A stretch of 7,425 nt of DNA from JAZDOH01 sp043798815 (GCA_043798815.1 JAZDOH010000040.1:1-7425), one strand, 5' to 3'. Counted from the stretch's first letter, positions 1-7,171 are shown. The notes: generated from the sequence alone by a model not told the origin. Translations and numbers: made by a program.

Positions 1-2
1 CG

Positions 3-533
3 GGATTAACCTTTTCATCCATAGGAAGAAGTCAGGTGACGGTGACGGCGGATGGAACCTTTCCCAATCAGGGGGTTGGCTCAGCTTCCATCGAATTTGA
101 TAACGGCATAGGAGTGACTCAATCCGTTACTTTAGGAGCCGACTGGACCAATTCCAATTTAAGTGCAGGCACTGAATATACTTATACGGTTTATGCCAAA
201 AACGGAGATGGAGATGAAACGGCTAGCGCGGAAGGGGTTGTAACAACCGATTCAGGATCTTCTGCACCGCATGACCCGGGAGATGAGGGCAATGGCAATG
301 GCGACAATGGAAATGGCCAAGATGGCAATGGGCAAATCACCGACGGAAGAACCTGTACCGAGTTACCAGGAACCAGTCAACGCAATCGTTATTGTTTTGC
401 GAACTTACAAGATCTCTTTAGCTACCTCAATAATCTTGTCCGTGTTTCCAGGATGCACCCAGGAGATTACCTGGACTTTAACAGAGATGGCGTATTCGAT
501 CTGAGGGATATGGTGGAGTTTATAAGAAGGTGA
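3..533 (+). CDS. Secreted/surface protein, C-terminal part: FN3-like domain, G/N linker, dockerin-like Ca2+ loop (5' truncated)
   Basis: The frame is open from base 3, so the true start lies upstream; the GTG at 36 is probably just an internal Val. The first part (to about nt 260) reads like the end of a fibronectin type III domain: a Trp, then an L-x-x-G-T-x-Y-x-Y-x-V pattern and an A-x-N-G-D-G turn. A Gly/Asn/Asp-rich linker follows (about 258-350). The C-terminal 60 residues contain two Cys and end in the loop DFNRDGVFDLRD (nt 474-509), with D1, N3, D5, G6, D9 and D12 in place as in a dockerin or EF-hand calcium loop. Only one such repeat is visible, whereas true dockerins have two. I infer an exported modular protein, perhaps involved in adhesion or glycan binding. 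The stop is TGA, only 7 bp before the converging tRNA gene. The domain type is fairly sure; the function is unknown. Confidence 0.75.
   Translation, partial: GLTFSSIGRSQVTVTADGTFPNQGVGSASIEFDNGIGVTQSVTLGADWTNSNLSAGTEYTYTVYAKNGDGDETASAEGVVTTDSGSSAPHDPGDEGNGNGDNGNGQDGNGQITDGRTCTELPGTSQRNRYCFANLQDLFSYLNNLVRVSRMHPGDYLDFNRDGVFDLRDMVEFIRR
288..335 (+). repeat. Low-complexity Gly/Asn/Asp/Gln linker repeat
   Basis: About 16 codons of imperfect GGN-AAT/GAN units encode alternating Gly with Asn, Asp or Gln between the FN3-like segment and the dockerin-like end. This is a flexible hydrophilic linker of the kind that joins domains in exported proteins. The DNA repeat is imperfect, with synonymous variation, so selection probably acts on the peptide. 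Confidence 0.7.
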
Positions 534-540
534 AAAATTG

Positions 541-617
541 TGGTGGGCGGTCGAGGACTTGAACCTCGGACCTCGACATTATCAGTGTCGCGCTCTAACC
601 ACCTGAGCTAACCGCCC
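541..617 (-). tRNA. tRNA-Ile (anticodon GAT), CCA encoded
   Basis: Read on the minus strand, all tRNA parts are present and total 77 nt. They are acceptor GGGCGGT paired with ACCGCCC, D stem GCTC/GAGC, anticodon stem CGACA/TGTCG around loop CTGATAA, a 5-nt variable loop, T stem CGAGG/CCTCG with loop TTCAAGT, discriminator A, and a genome-encoded CCA. The loop places GAT at positions 34-36, giving tRNA-Ile for AUU/AUC codons. In many bacteria this species sits in the 16S-23S spacer. Here it stands alone, about 3.1 kb downstream of the 16S gene on the same strand, with other genes between. A promoter is visible just upstream. The CCA end is 7 bp from the stop of the converging gene, and I see no terminator. 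Confidence 0.97.
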
Positions 618-632
618 GCATCAGCGTCAACC

Positions 633-661
633 ACGATACCGAAGGCTTTTATTCAAGTCAA
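633..661 (-). promoter_or_regulatory. Promoter of tRNA-Ile: TTGACT-17 bp-TATCGT
   Basis: On the minus strand, TTGACT (661-656) and TATCGT (638-633) are separated by exactly 17 bp. The expected start near 626 would give a leader of roughly 9 nt before the tRNA 5' end at 617. The -35 box overlaps the TGA stop of the upstream gene (658-660), so the tRNA promoter is embedded in the end of that gene. The -10 matches consensus at 4 of 6 bases. Confidence 0.6.
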
Positions 662-1761
662 TTTTGATTCGCCTTTTCCGTTTCTTCCGCGCCCCTTCTC
701 ATTTTGGGCAATGCGATGCCAAAAAGGAATCGGGCGATTTTTCTCGGAACGGAATTGAATCGTTCTTTGGAAACTTCCTGCTCGCCAAAGGAATCGACGA
801 TCGACCAAAGCGCTCCGTTTTGGAACTCTTGTATGTTTTTCAAAATCTTAATCTTAAGCCAGCTTAAAAAACCTGGCTTGGGGGCAAGTTTATAAAGGCC
901 GGTATCGATGAGTCTTACTTCCCCCGCTTCGGCGACAACACCGTCTGAAAGAGGGAAATCTTCCCCCCAATCTTCTTCCGTTGTGATACGCTCGTCCGCC
1001 ACCATCAGATTGCTGACTTCGGCCCGCATCGCTCTGCAGAAAGGATTGAGAGTGTGGAGGATGAGAATGAATGATTTTCCTCCTAAAAGATCAACGCCTC
1101 TTTGTTCTTCTGAATCTTGTAGCATTTCTTCGCTGGCACAAACGCATCGGTAAACAAGGTCGCGGTATTTTCGGCAACGCATTAAATCACCGAAAGTCAT
1201 GGGGTGGGCAGGCTCAAACAAAGGTTGTTTCAAAACATAGTTGACACTTTTGCGTGTCTTGCGAGCCTCTCTTCTGGTGTGCATAAAATCTGTGACCACA
1301 TTAATGATCTCCCAACCGACAACATGGGTATAAAGTTCTCGAAAAAAATGGATTGGTTTTTCAAGCTTGTGGTGCAAAGCTTCACGAAAAGCCGCAATGG
1401 ATTCTTCATCGTGAAAACCCATGACAATTCTACGGACAGTTTCAGCAGGCCACTGGACAATTTGCCTGGGCAAATTTGGTTCTTCCGAATAGGAAACACG
1501 CGGATTTTCTTGAACTCGTGTAGGCAATATTGGCAACAAATATCTGAGAAGAATCTCAATGTTTTCCCGAACGGTTGCCGCATCCATTTCCTGCCACAGC
1601 AAACCAAGTGGCTTGGGAAACTTCCAGGCAACTCTTCTTTCTTCGTCAATGATGACATGATGCTCAGCGCCACCAAAACGTTTTCCGGAAATCACCAGAG
1701 TGGTCTCTGGCTTGAGCCCATCCGAGGGAGTTTCGAGTGAAGGAAGGAATTCTGCGCTCAA
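658..1761 (-). CDS. Unknown 367-aa protein with weak kinase-fold-like features, downstream of queG
   Basis: I do not recognise a named family. Some elements resemble a divergent protein-kinase-like phosphotransferase: a Gly-containing stretch SGKRFGG (residues 25-31) that could be a nucleotide loop, a Lys in VAWKFPKP (K47), a Glu in the following helix (E67), a hydrophobic-polar IVQWPAE hinge-like segment (101-107), an N-L-M-V segment (N251) and RLIDTG (283-288), where DTG could replace the DFG magnesium motif. This is pattern reading only. The C-terminus (from about 335) is basic. No signal peptide is obvious. The start used is TTG at 1759-1761, the furthest upstream option after the queG stop; no ATG lies in frame until residue 59, and no Shine-Dalgarno is seen. 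It begins 27 bp after queG in the same frame and direction, so the two are probably co-transcribed. The stop is TGA. Confidence 0.7.
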   Translation of the reverse strand: MSAEFLPSLETPSDGLKPETTLVISGKRFGGAEHHVIIDEERRVAWKFPKPLGLLWQEMDAATVRENIEILLRYLLPILPTRVQENPRVSYSEEPNLPRQIVQWPAETVRRIVMGFHDEESIAAFREALHHKLEKPIHFFRELYTHVVGWEIINVVTDFMHTRREARKTRKSVNYVLKQPLFEPAHPMTFGDLMRCRKYRDLVYRCVCASEEMLQDSEEQRGVDLLGGKSFILILHTLNPFCRAMRAEVSNLMVADERITTEEDWGEDFPLSDGVVAEAGEVRLIDTGLYKLAPKPGFLSWLKIKILKNIQEFQNGALWSIVDSFGEQEVSKERFNSVPRKIARFLFGIALPKMRRGAEETEKANQN

Positions 1762-1788
1762 GGAATGCCCGTTTAATGATAAGGGGGG

Positions 1789-2754
1789 TTATTCTACTAC
1801 ACGGCGAACGGCATTAAAAGAGACAATCCTGGCATTGCGTATGAGCCCCTTTCTTTTGGCTCGCATCAGCGGTGTACCGGCAAAACGTCGAGTGAATTCT
1901 TCATCGGTCTTAATAGCCAACACCTCGCGCAGATTGAGCGACTCCCCTACCCCGTACTCACTTGTAAATTCTTTGATCAAAACCTTCTGCTGATGGGCGC
2001 GGGCAATATTGAACGGGCAAACTTCCTGGCACGTGTCACAGCCAAAAAGCCGATTGCCGATTTTGGAGCGCAGTTTTGGTGGAATAGAACCTTTGTTTTC
2101 AATGGTGAGGTAGGCAATGCACTTGCGTGCATCAATCACTCCCGGAGCCACAATGGCGCCGGTGGGGCATTTATCCATACATCGTGTGCAGTTCCCGCAA
2201 CTGGGCATGCGCGAACGATGAGTTGCTTTAAGATTGATATTCGTCATCACCGAAGCAATAAAAAAGTAACTTCCGCGGCTTGGCGAAATAATCATGGAGT
2301 TTTTTCCAAAAAACCCAATCCCAGCGGCTTCGGCTAACACCCGATCCACGGTGGGTCCGCTATCGACGGAAATATAAGTGTTGATTTTGGGGTTCTGCTT
2401 CTTGAGCCGCTCAGAAAGCGTAAGCAATTTTTTCTTCAGAACTTTGTGATAATCTTTGCCCACCGCGTAACGAGCCACCCGGCCTTCATTAATTGAACAC
2501 ATTTTTTGTTCAGATTTACCGTACCACGCTCCCAAAACGATCACGGATTTAATGTCCGGTAACTTGTGTTCCGGGTGATATCGATCCACTTTCATCTTGT
2601 GGAGCCATTTCATACCCGCATTCAGTCCTTTTTTGACCCAGCCATCAAAAATACCTTCATGTTTTTGAAGAACTTTTTTTAGTTCCGGATAAGTTACAAT
2701 CCCGTACAAGCTCCAGCCCTGGCTTTTGATAAATTGGTCTATGGATTCTTTCAT
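1789..2754 (-). CDS. queG: Epoxyqueuosine reductase QueG, short form (321 aa)
   Basis: QueG performs the last step of queuosine synthesis: cobalamin-dependent reduction of epoxyqueuosine to queuosine at position 34 of tRNAs with GUN anticodons, in the cytoplasm. The family signature is clear. Residues 130-138 (VDSGPTVDR) carry the Asp (D131) corresponding to the catalytic acid, and AGIGFFGKNSMIIS (144-157) is the usual cofactor-side motif. Two [4Fe-4S] sites follow: CGNCTRCMDKCPTG (C186, C189, C192, C196) and C212 with GCDTCQEVCPFN (C239, C242, C246). The protein ends soon after the conserved TPLMRAKRKGLIRNA segment (294-308). Well-studied homologues run to about 380 residues with extra HEAT-like helices that help bind tRNA; these are absent here. 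The start is ATG, with no Shine-Dalgarno and a predicted leader of about 8 nt. The gene diverges from the K+ channel gene, and the 367-aa unknown lies downstream. Confidence 0.95.
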   Translation of the reverse strand: MKESIDQFIKSQGWSLYGIVTYPELKKVLQKHEGIFDGWVKKGLNAGMKWLHKMKVDRYHPEHKLPDIKSVIVLGAWYGKSEQKMCSINEGRVARYAVGKDYHKVLKKKLLTLSERLKKQNPKINTYISVDSGPTVDRVLAEAAGIGFFGKNSMIISPSRGSYFFIASVMTNINLKATHRSRMPSCGNCTRCMDKCPTGAIVAPGVIDARKCIAYLTIENKGSIPPKLRSKIGNRLFGCDTCQEVCPFNIARAHQQKVLIKEFTSEYGVGESLNLREVLAIKTDEEFTRRFAGTPLMRAKRKGLIRNARIVSFNAVRRVVE

Positions 2755-2761
2755 AAAAATA

Positions 2762-2774
2762 TGATATAATTATA
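2762..2774. promoter_or_regulatory. Shared palindromic -10 region of a divergent promoter pair
   Basis: The 29 bp between the queG start and the channel start contain the perfect palindrome TATAATTATA (2765-2774), which supplies a consensus TATAAT to each strand. On the plus strand it is preceded by TG plus one base (2762-2764), an extended -10. No good -35 is seen for either direction. The ATG codons lie 13 bp (channel, plus) and 14 bp (queG, minus) beyond their -10 boxes, so both leaders should be only about 7-8 nt, too short for a Shine-Dalgarno. The two polymerases would compete for the same DNA. Confidence 0.65.
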
Positions 2775-2783
2775 CGATAATTT

Positions 2784-3287
2784 ATGTGGAATAAGGAATT
2801 CAAATTTCATATTTTCTTCCTCGTCGTCACGATTCTGGTCGTGCTGGCTGCTGGTGCAGTGACTTTTGCCTACCTGGAAGGCTGGTCATTTATTGATTCA
2901 TTGCACTTTGTGGTTATGCTGGCAACCACCATCGGATACGGAGATCTTGTTCCCACGAGCGAGCTGAGTAAGATTTTAACGATGATCTTCACTATCAGCA
3001 TCATTCCATTCGTGCTGTACTTGTTCTCGCTGTTTGCCAAAGTGGAAACCGCCCAGCTCTACAAAAAACTGCACGCCGTGGAACGCATGCAAAAGGAGCA
3101 GGAAGAAAACATTGCAAAGGCTCAAAAAAAACTGGAGGAACAGCGCCGTCAGATGAAAGAGCAAGAAGAAGAAAATGAACGACAAAAGAAAAAACTCAAG
3201 GAGCACGCCAAAGAACTCAATGTCCAGGAAAAGGAATTGGAGGTAGTGGAAGACATCATGGGCAATGCCGTTGATCTCCAAAGATAA
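2784..3287 (+). CDS. Two-TM potassium channel subunit with C-terminal coiled coil
   Basis: This is a predicted K+-selective pore protein of the cytoplasmic membrane, expected to work as a tetramer. Transmembrane helix 1 spans about residues 9-29, the pore helix about 36-48, the selectivity filter is TTIGYGD (48-54), and transmembrane helix 2 spans about 62-84. The filter is canonical. No voltage sensor precedes it and no RCK/TrkA_N nucleotide-binding domain follows. Instead residues about 88-155 form a long, highly charged Glu/Lys/Gln-rich helix with heptad-like spacing, probably a cytoplasmic coiled coil that assembles or gates the channel. The whole chain is 167 aa. The start is ATG, with no Shine-Dalgarno and a very short predicted leader. 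It diverges from queG and precedes the lipoprotein gene by 41 bp. Channel identity is secure; gating is unknown. Confidence 0.9.
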   Translation: MWNKEFKFHIFFLVVTILVVLAAGAVTFAYLEGWSFIDSLHFVVMLATTIGYGDLVPTSELSKILTMIFTISIIPFVLYLFSLFAKVETAQLYKKLHAVERMQKEQEENIAKAQKKLEEQRRQMKEQEEENERQKKKLKEHAKELNVQEKELEVVEDIMGNAVDLQR

Positions 3288-3293
3288 AGCCCA

Positions 3294-3322
3294 TTGCACG
3301 CCCTGCAACCCTGCATTAAAAT
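3294..3322 (+). promoter_or_regulatory. Promoter of the lipoprotein gene (predicted leaderless): TTGCAC-17 bp-TAAAAT
   Basis: TTGCAC (3294-3299) and TAAAAT (3317-3322) are separated by 17 bp. The -10 ends six bases before the ATG at 3329, so transcription should begin at or next to the start codon. The promoter lies in the 41-bp gap after the channel gene, suggesting that the lipoprotein gene is transcribed separately from the channel. Confidence 0.5.
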
Positions 3323-3328
3323 AAAGCC

Positions 3329-3619
3329 ATGAAAAAAGCTTTTCTTTTCTTCGCGGTTTTACTGGTGACGATTCCTCTTTTGGGTTGTCAGCCTGCCGAC
3401 ACATCAAAAGAACTCAAAAAACCTATTGCAGAACCTTCATTCGTCAAAGAGTCCGCCGATCCGCTTACTGAAGCGCGAACCAAACTCTTTCAGGAACTTG
3501 GACTGAATGAAAGCGGGGAACCTTCACAAATACCAAAAAACCCCGAGCCTTTGCCAGTGGTATCTCCCAATCCTCCGGAACTGCCGGCGGTGGATGGGAA
3601 TTCTGTTGAGACGAAATAA
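3329..3619 (+). CDS. Small predicted lipoprotein (96 aa)
   Basis: The N-terminus is a lipoprotein signal: MKK, a hydrophobic stretch, then the lipobox LLGC with the lipidated Cys at residue 20. The predicted mature part is about 77 residues, hydrophilic and probably extended. It has a charged middle (about 24-60) and a proline-rich end (about 65-89, repeated N-P and P-E-L-P patterns). I recognise no domain. It would be anchored on the outer face of the cytoplasmic membrane after processing by prolipoprotein diacylglyceryl transferase and signal peptidase II. The ATG is favoured because it places the signal sequence correctly and lies at the expected transcription start; there is no Shine-Dalgarno. 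The gene converges on the 16S rRNA gene, and its TAA stop is only 3 bp from the rRNA trailer repeat. Confidence 0.8.
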   Translation: MKKAFLFFAVLLVTIPLLGCQPADTSKELKKPIAEPSFVKESADPLTEARTKLFQELGLNESGEPSQIPKNPEPLPVVSPNPPELPAVDGNSVETK

Positions 3620-3622
3620 AAC

Positions 3623-3656
3623 ATTGCGTTCTGGATGCAGTAAATAGGGAGTAGAG
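3623..3656 (-). repeat. 3' arm of the pre-16S processing stem
   Basis: This segment is the inverted counterpart of 5257-5292. The core ATGCAGTAAATAG (3635-3647, plus strand) is an exact complement of 5268-5280. GTAGAG (3651-3656) matches 5257-5262 across a 3/5-nt internal loop. The outer 12 nt (3623-3634) pair with 5281-5292 with one wobble and two A-C mismatches. In the transcript the two arms would form a helix of roughly 30 bp enclosing the entire 16S, the usual substrate of RNase III-type processing. Confidence 0.8.
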
Positions 3657-3663
3657 CTCTCGA

Positions 3664-3695
3664 CCATTCCACGTCAAAATGTTTGACGTGAATGG
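3664..3695 (-). other. Trailer hairpin next to the 16S 3' end
   Basis: CACGTCAAA (3670-3678) and TTTGACGTG (3682-3690) are perfect inverted repeats around a 3-nt loop. CCATT (3664-3668) and AATGG (3691-3695) extend the stem past a 1-nt bulge, giving about 14 bp in total. It lies about 10 nt beyond the mature 3' end and inside the long processing stem. No U-run follows on the transcribed strand, so it is not a standard terminator; a structural or processing role is likely. Confidence 0.75.
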
Positions 3696-3705
3696 GTTCT
3701 CCCTA

Positions 3706-5197
<1,492 letters not shown>

Positions 5198-5213
5198 AAA
5201 AGTTTGATTGTTG

Positions 5214-5240
5214 ATTCACCTCAATAATATTGAGGTGAAT
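5214..5240 (-). other. Perfect leader hairpin 5' of 16S
   Basis: ATTCACCTCAATA (5214-5226) and TATTGAGGTGAAT (5228-5240) are perfect 13-nt inverted repeats around a single central base; a real RNA loop of about 5 nt would leave some 11 bp. It ends 17 nt before the mature 16S 5' end and lies inside the processing stem, mirroring the trailer hairpin. No U-run directly follows in the rRNA direction, so it is unlikely to terminate transcription. A pre-rRNA folding or maturation element is the best reading. Confidence 0.75.
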
Positions 5241-5256
5241 ATATGCTTGAATAAAA

Positions 5257-5292
5257 CTCTACTAGTACTATTTACTGCATTCAAAATGCAAT
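5257..5292 (-). repeat. 5' arm of the pre-16S processing stem
   Basis: This is the leader half of the helix whose other half is at 3623-3656. It lies about 60 nt upstream of the mature 16S 5' end. The exact 13-nt and 6-nt blocks flank a short internal loop, and the outer part tolerates a wobble pair. Complementarity between two segments 1.6 kb apart that bracket the gene on both sides is very unlikely by chance. Confidence 0.8.
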
Positions 5293-5315
5293 TGAAAAAT
5301 TTATACGTGGCCGAA

Positions 5316-5329
5316 GATTTAAAAGAGCA
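5316..5329 (-). promoter_or_regulatory. boxA-like antitermination element in the rRNA leader
   Basis: On the minus strand TGCTCTTTTAAATC closely resembles the rRNA boxA (TGCTCTTTAACA type), the NusB/NusE binding site in nascent rRNA that blocks premature Rho termination. It lies about 40 nt after the predicted start. A second TGCTCTTTA (5369-5361) overlaps the predicted start site and may be coincidental or only partly transcribed. I could not see a clear boxB hairpin. Confidence 0.5.
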
Positions 5330-5374
5330 GTTGAGCATTGGAAAAACACTCACTCTCATCTAAAGAGCAAAACG

Positions 5375-5403
5375 ATTGTAGTCAACGGCACCAGTGAAGT
5401 CAA
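5375..5403 (-). promoter_or_regulatory. 16S rRNA promoter: TTGACT-17 bp-TACAAT
   Basis: On the minus strand TTGACT (5403-5398) and TACAAT (5380-5375) are spaced by 17 bp, with 5 of 6 matches at each hexamer. Transcription should start near 5368, giving a leader of about 170 nt before mature 16S. The -35 lies only 8 bp past the vanW stop codon, so the rRNA has its own promoter but may also receive read-through from vanW, as no terminator lies between them. Confidence 0.75.
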
Positions 5404-5411
5404 GAACAAAA

Positions 5412-7088
5412 TTACCGACGATATCGGGATACGATTTCGCGCTTTTCGACAACTCCATCAGGACGGGTTACGTCCCAGTTGGTCACTACGCGACGGCCGA
5501 CTCCAACCCGGATATTTTCCACGGTTTCCGTGCGCACCTGGCGTCCATCGGAAGTGCCGTACAGCTCAAAATACGCCATTTCATTCTCATCATCCGTGTA
5601 TGCGTGCACCAACAAAGGACCCGGAGTGTCGTTCAAAAACTTCAAATCTAAATTTCCCGGAGGATACACGGCGGCATCTACCCCATACCAATCGCGGTAA
5701 TACGCCACATCCCAGCTATGATTGCTGCGTTCAAGAATGGAAAGTCCTGCGTTCACGGCGGCGCGAAACATGGTGGTCGATGTTTGGCATACTCCCCCGC
5801 CAGGCGCGTTTACAGCCACATCACCAAAAATCACCTGGGCGTTCACGTATCCTTTTTCAAGAGTGACCCACCCAAGAACCCGATTGTAAGAAAACACTTC
5901 GCCGGGAGCGATCACCGTTAAATTCTGGAGTTCCAGCGCGCGCTTGATGTTGTGGATTCGATTATCATGATTCCCCAGGTGAAAACTAGATTGCCCCACA
6001 GAAACAAGTTCCGGGAATGTATATCCAGAAACTTGAGAAACGACCTTGACCGGAAGCGTTTTGCTTTTGACCCGTATTTCACGAGTCTGAGACTGCAGAA
6101 GCAGCTTTGTTAAATCCGAAATCAATTGATCCTGATCGATGGTTCTTCCGGAGCGAAATTCCCCTTCGATGACAGCTTTTTGATAAGGTTCGCCATTGTA
6201 TTCAGAAATGGCTTCCTGAATTCCCTTCACTTTGACTTCACTGGGCTCAACATCATAACGGTCGGCAAAATTGGCCGCGTAAAAAGCAATTTGATCCGGA
6301 TTCACGTGAACTGTTTTGTCCACGTAATCAAAAACAAACCACGGCGCCGGATTCAAGGCGATATCAAGGGTTTCTTTGATCTTTCCGAATTGAACTTGCA
6401 CGGGAGTTTGGCTGAGTTCTTTGACGGTTGCGAGCATGGCCGGCAAATCAAATTCTTTGACTGTTGGCTCAAGGCGCTCGGTGCGCACAAAATAATCATT
6501 GGCATTGGAGTCGTCAGGCGCGCTGAGTTCTTGTGAAATCTCTTCAGTGATTCGTTCCGCTTCCCCTTCTGCAATTTTTTGTCCGAAAAGGGCAGGAATT
6601 ACGCTCCATCCATCCGTAGCGGAAAAGACCAACTCGGCATTCTGGACTGGCCGCTCATAAGCAGTCAGCTTTTTTTGAACGGCTTGTTCCAACTGATTTT
6701 TTTCAGTCGTTAAAACCAAATTGATTTTTTGTGAAAAAGTCGGCTGAGAATTCGATGAAAGCACTTCCGCCTTCAGCCACAAGGAACGCCCCACTTTAAA
6801 CAATTTGTCTACGGTCGCAGAAACATCAAAACTCACTCCCAGTTCTTGAGGCGTGAGCGCAACATTCAAACCATCGCCTTCCAAATGAATTGAGAGAGAA
6901 CCAAGGCGTTCGGCCATCTGTTCTGCCACAGGGGTCACTTGCTCCCGAGTCATTCCTTCGACGAATTGATTACCAAGATAAACCCCACGGGCAATGTACC
7001 GTCCCGAATTCCAATACAATAGGGCGGAAACGATGGAAACCCATCCGAGAATGAACGCCATGAATTTGATACGTTTTGAGTGATCCAT
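5412..7088 (-). CDS. VanW-family surface protein (YoaR-like), 558 aa
   Basis: This is a predicted membrane-anchored extracellular protein. A single N-terminal hydrophobic helix (about 8-26) follows a short basic start and should anchor it with the bulk outside. Residues about 35-345 look like two copies of the peptidoglycan-binding-like domain common in VanW proteins; the first holds the VSFDVSATVDKLFKVGRS segment, the second ends near FRSGRTIDQDQL (311-322). The VanW domain spans about 363-500: an FHLGNHDNRIHNI region, IAPGEVFSYNRVLG (393-406), NAPGGGVCQTSTT (427-439) with its conserved Gly-rich/Cys centre, and a YPPGNLDLKF region. A short beta-rich tail follows. Family members are linked to glycopeptide resistance clusters and the cell surface, but the biochemical role of VanW is not settled. 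The start is ATG, preceded by an A-rich leader of about 34 nt without a Shine-Dalgarno. The 16S gene lies immediately downstream. Confidence 0.92.
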   Translation of the reverse strand: MDHSKRIKFMAFILGWVSIVSALLYWNSGRYIARGVYLGNQFVEGMTREQVTPVAEQMAERLGSLSIHLEGDGLNVALTPQELGVSFDVSATVDKLFKVGRSLWLKAEVLSSNSQPTFSQKINLVLTTEKNQLEQAVQKKLTAYERPVQNAELVFSATDGWSVIPALFGQKIAEGEAERITEEISQELSAPDDSNANDYFVRTERLEPTVKEFDLPAMLATVKELSQTPVQVQFGKIKETLDIALNPAPWFVFDYVDKTVHVNPDQIAFYAANFADRYDVEPSEVKVKGIQEAISEYNGEPYQKAVIEGEFRSGRTIDQDQLISDLTKLLLQSQTREIRVKSKTLPVKVVSQVSGYTFPELVSVGQSSFHLGNHDNRIHNIKRALELQNLTVIAPGEVFSYNRVLGWVTLEKGYVNAQVIFGDVAVNAPGGGVCQTSTTMFRAAVNAGLSILERSNHSWDVAYYRDWYGVDAAVYPPGNLDLKFLNDTPGPLLVHAYTDDENEMAYFELYGTSDGRQVRTETVENIRVGVGRRVVTNWDVTRPDGVVEKREIVSRYRR

Positions 7089-7128
7089 AGAGGAATTTTT
7101 TGTGTTTGTTTTTTAAAGCTATTAGATC

Positions 7129-7157
7129 ATTATACATTATCTTTGATATTTAGTCAA
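7129..7157 (-). promoter_or_regulatory. vanW-type gene promoter: TTGACT-17 bp-TATAAT
   Basis: On the minus strand TTGACT (7157-7152) and a consensus TATAAT (7134-7129) are separated by 17 bp, a near-ideal housekeeping promoter. The start should be near 7122. The leader to the ATG (7088) is A/T-rich and apparently unstructured, and the bases just before the ATG (ATTCCTCT) do not resemble a Shine-Dalgarno. Confidence 0.8.
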
Positions 7158-7171
7158 TAATATAGTACGGT

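Noticed and set aside
500..700. Alternative genetic code (TGA as Gly, as in some Gracilibacteria/Absconditabacteria).
   Set aside because: TGA ends the gene at 531-533, where continuing would run through the tRNA gene, and also ends the 367-aa gene at 658-660. No recognised gene has an internal TGA. The standard bacterial code fits.
1993..2337. A 114-codon plus-strand frame antisense to queG, and similar frames antisense to the 367-aa gene and vanW.
   Set aside because: They lie opposite clearly conserved coding sequence and have no recognisable domain or promoter.
2976..3407. A 143-codon minus-strand frame opposite the channel gene, rich in Phe and Leu.
   Set aside because: Its composition is the mirror of the Lys/Glu/Gln-rich coiled-coil codons; it is not a real membrane protein.
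3664..3695. Rho-independent terminator for the rRNA or the lipoprotein gene.
   Set aside because: The hairpin is strong, but no T-run follows on the minus strand and only a short mixed GTTCT follows on the plus strand.
5293..5310. A second rRNA promoter using TATAAA in the leader.
   Set aside because: No acceptable -35 is found at 16-18 bp, and the TTGACT-17-TACAAT promoter upstream is much better.
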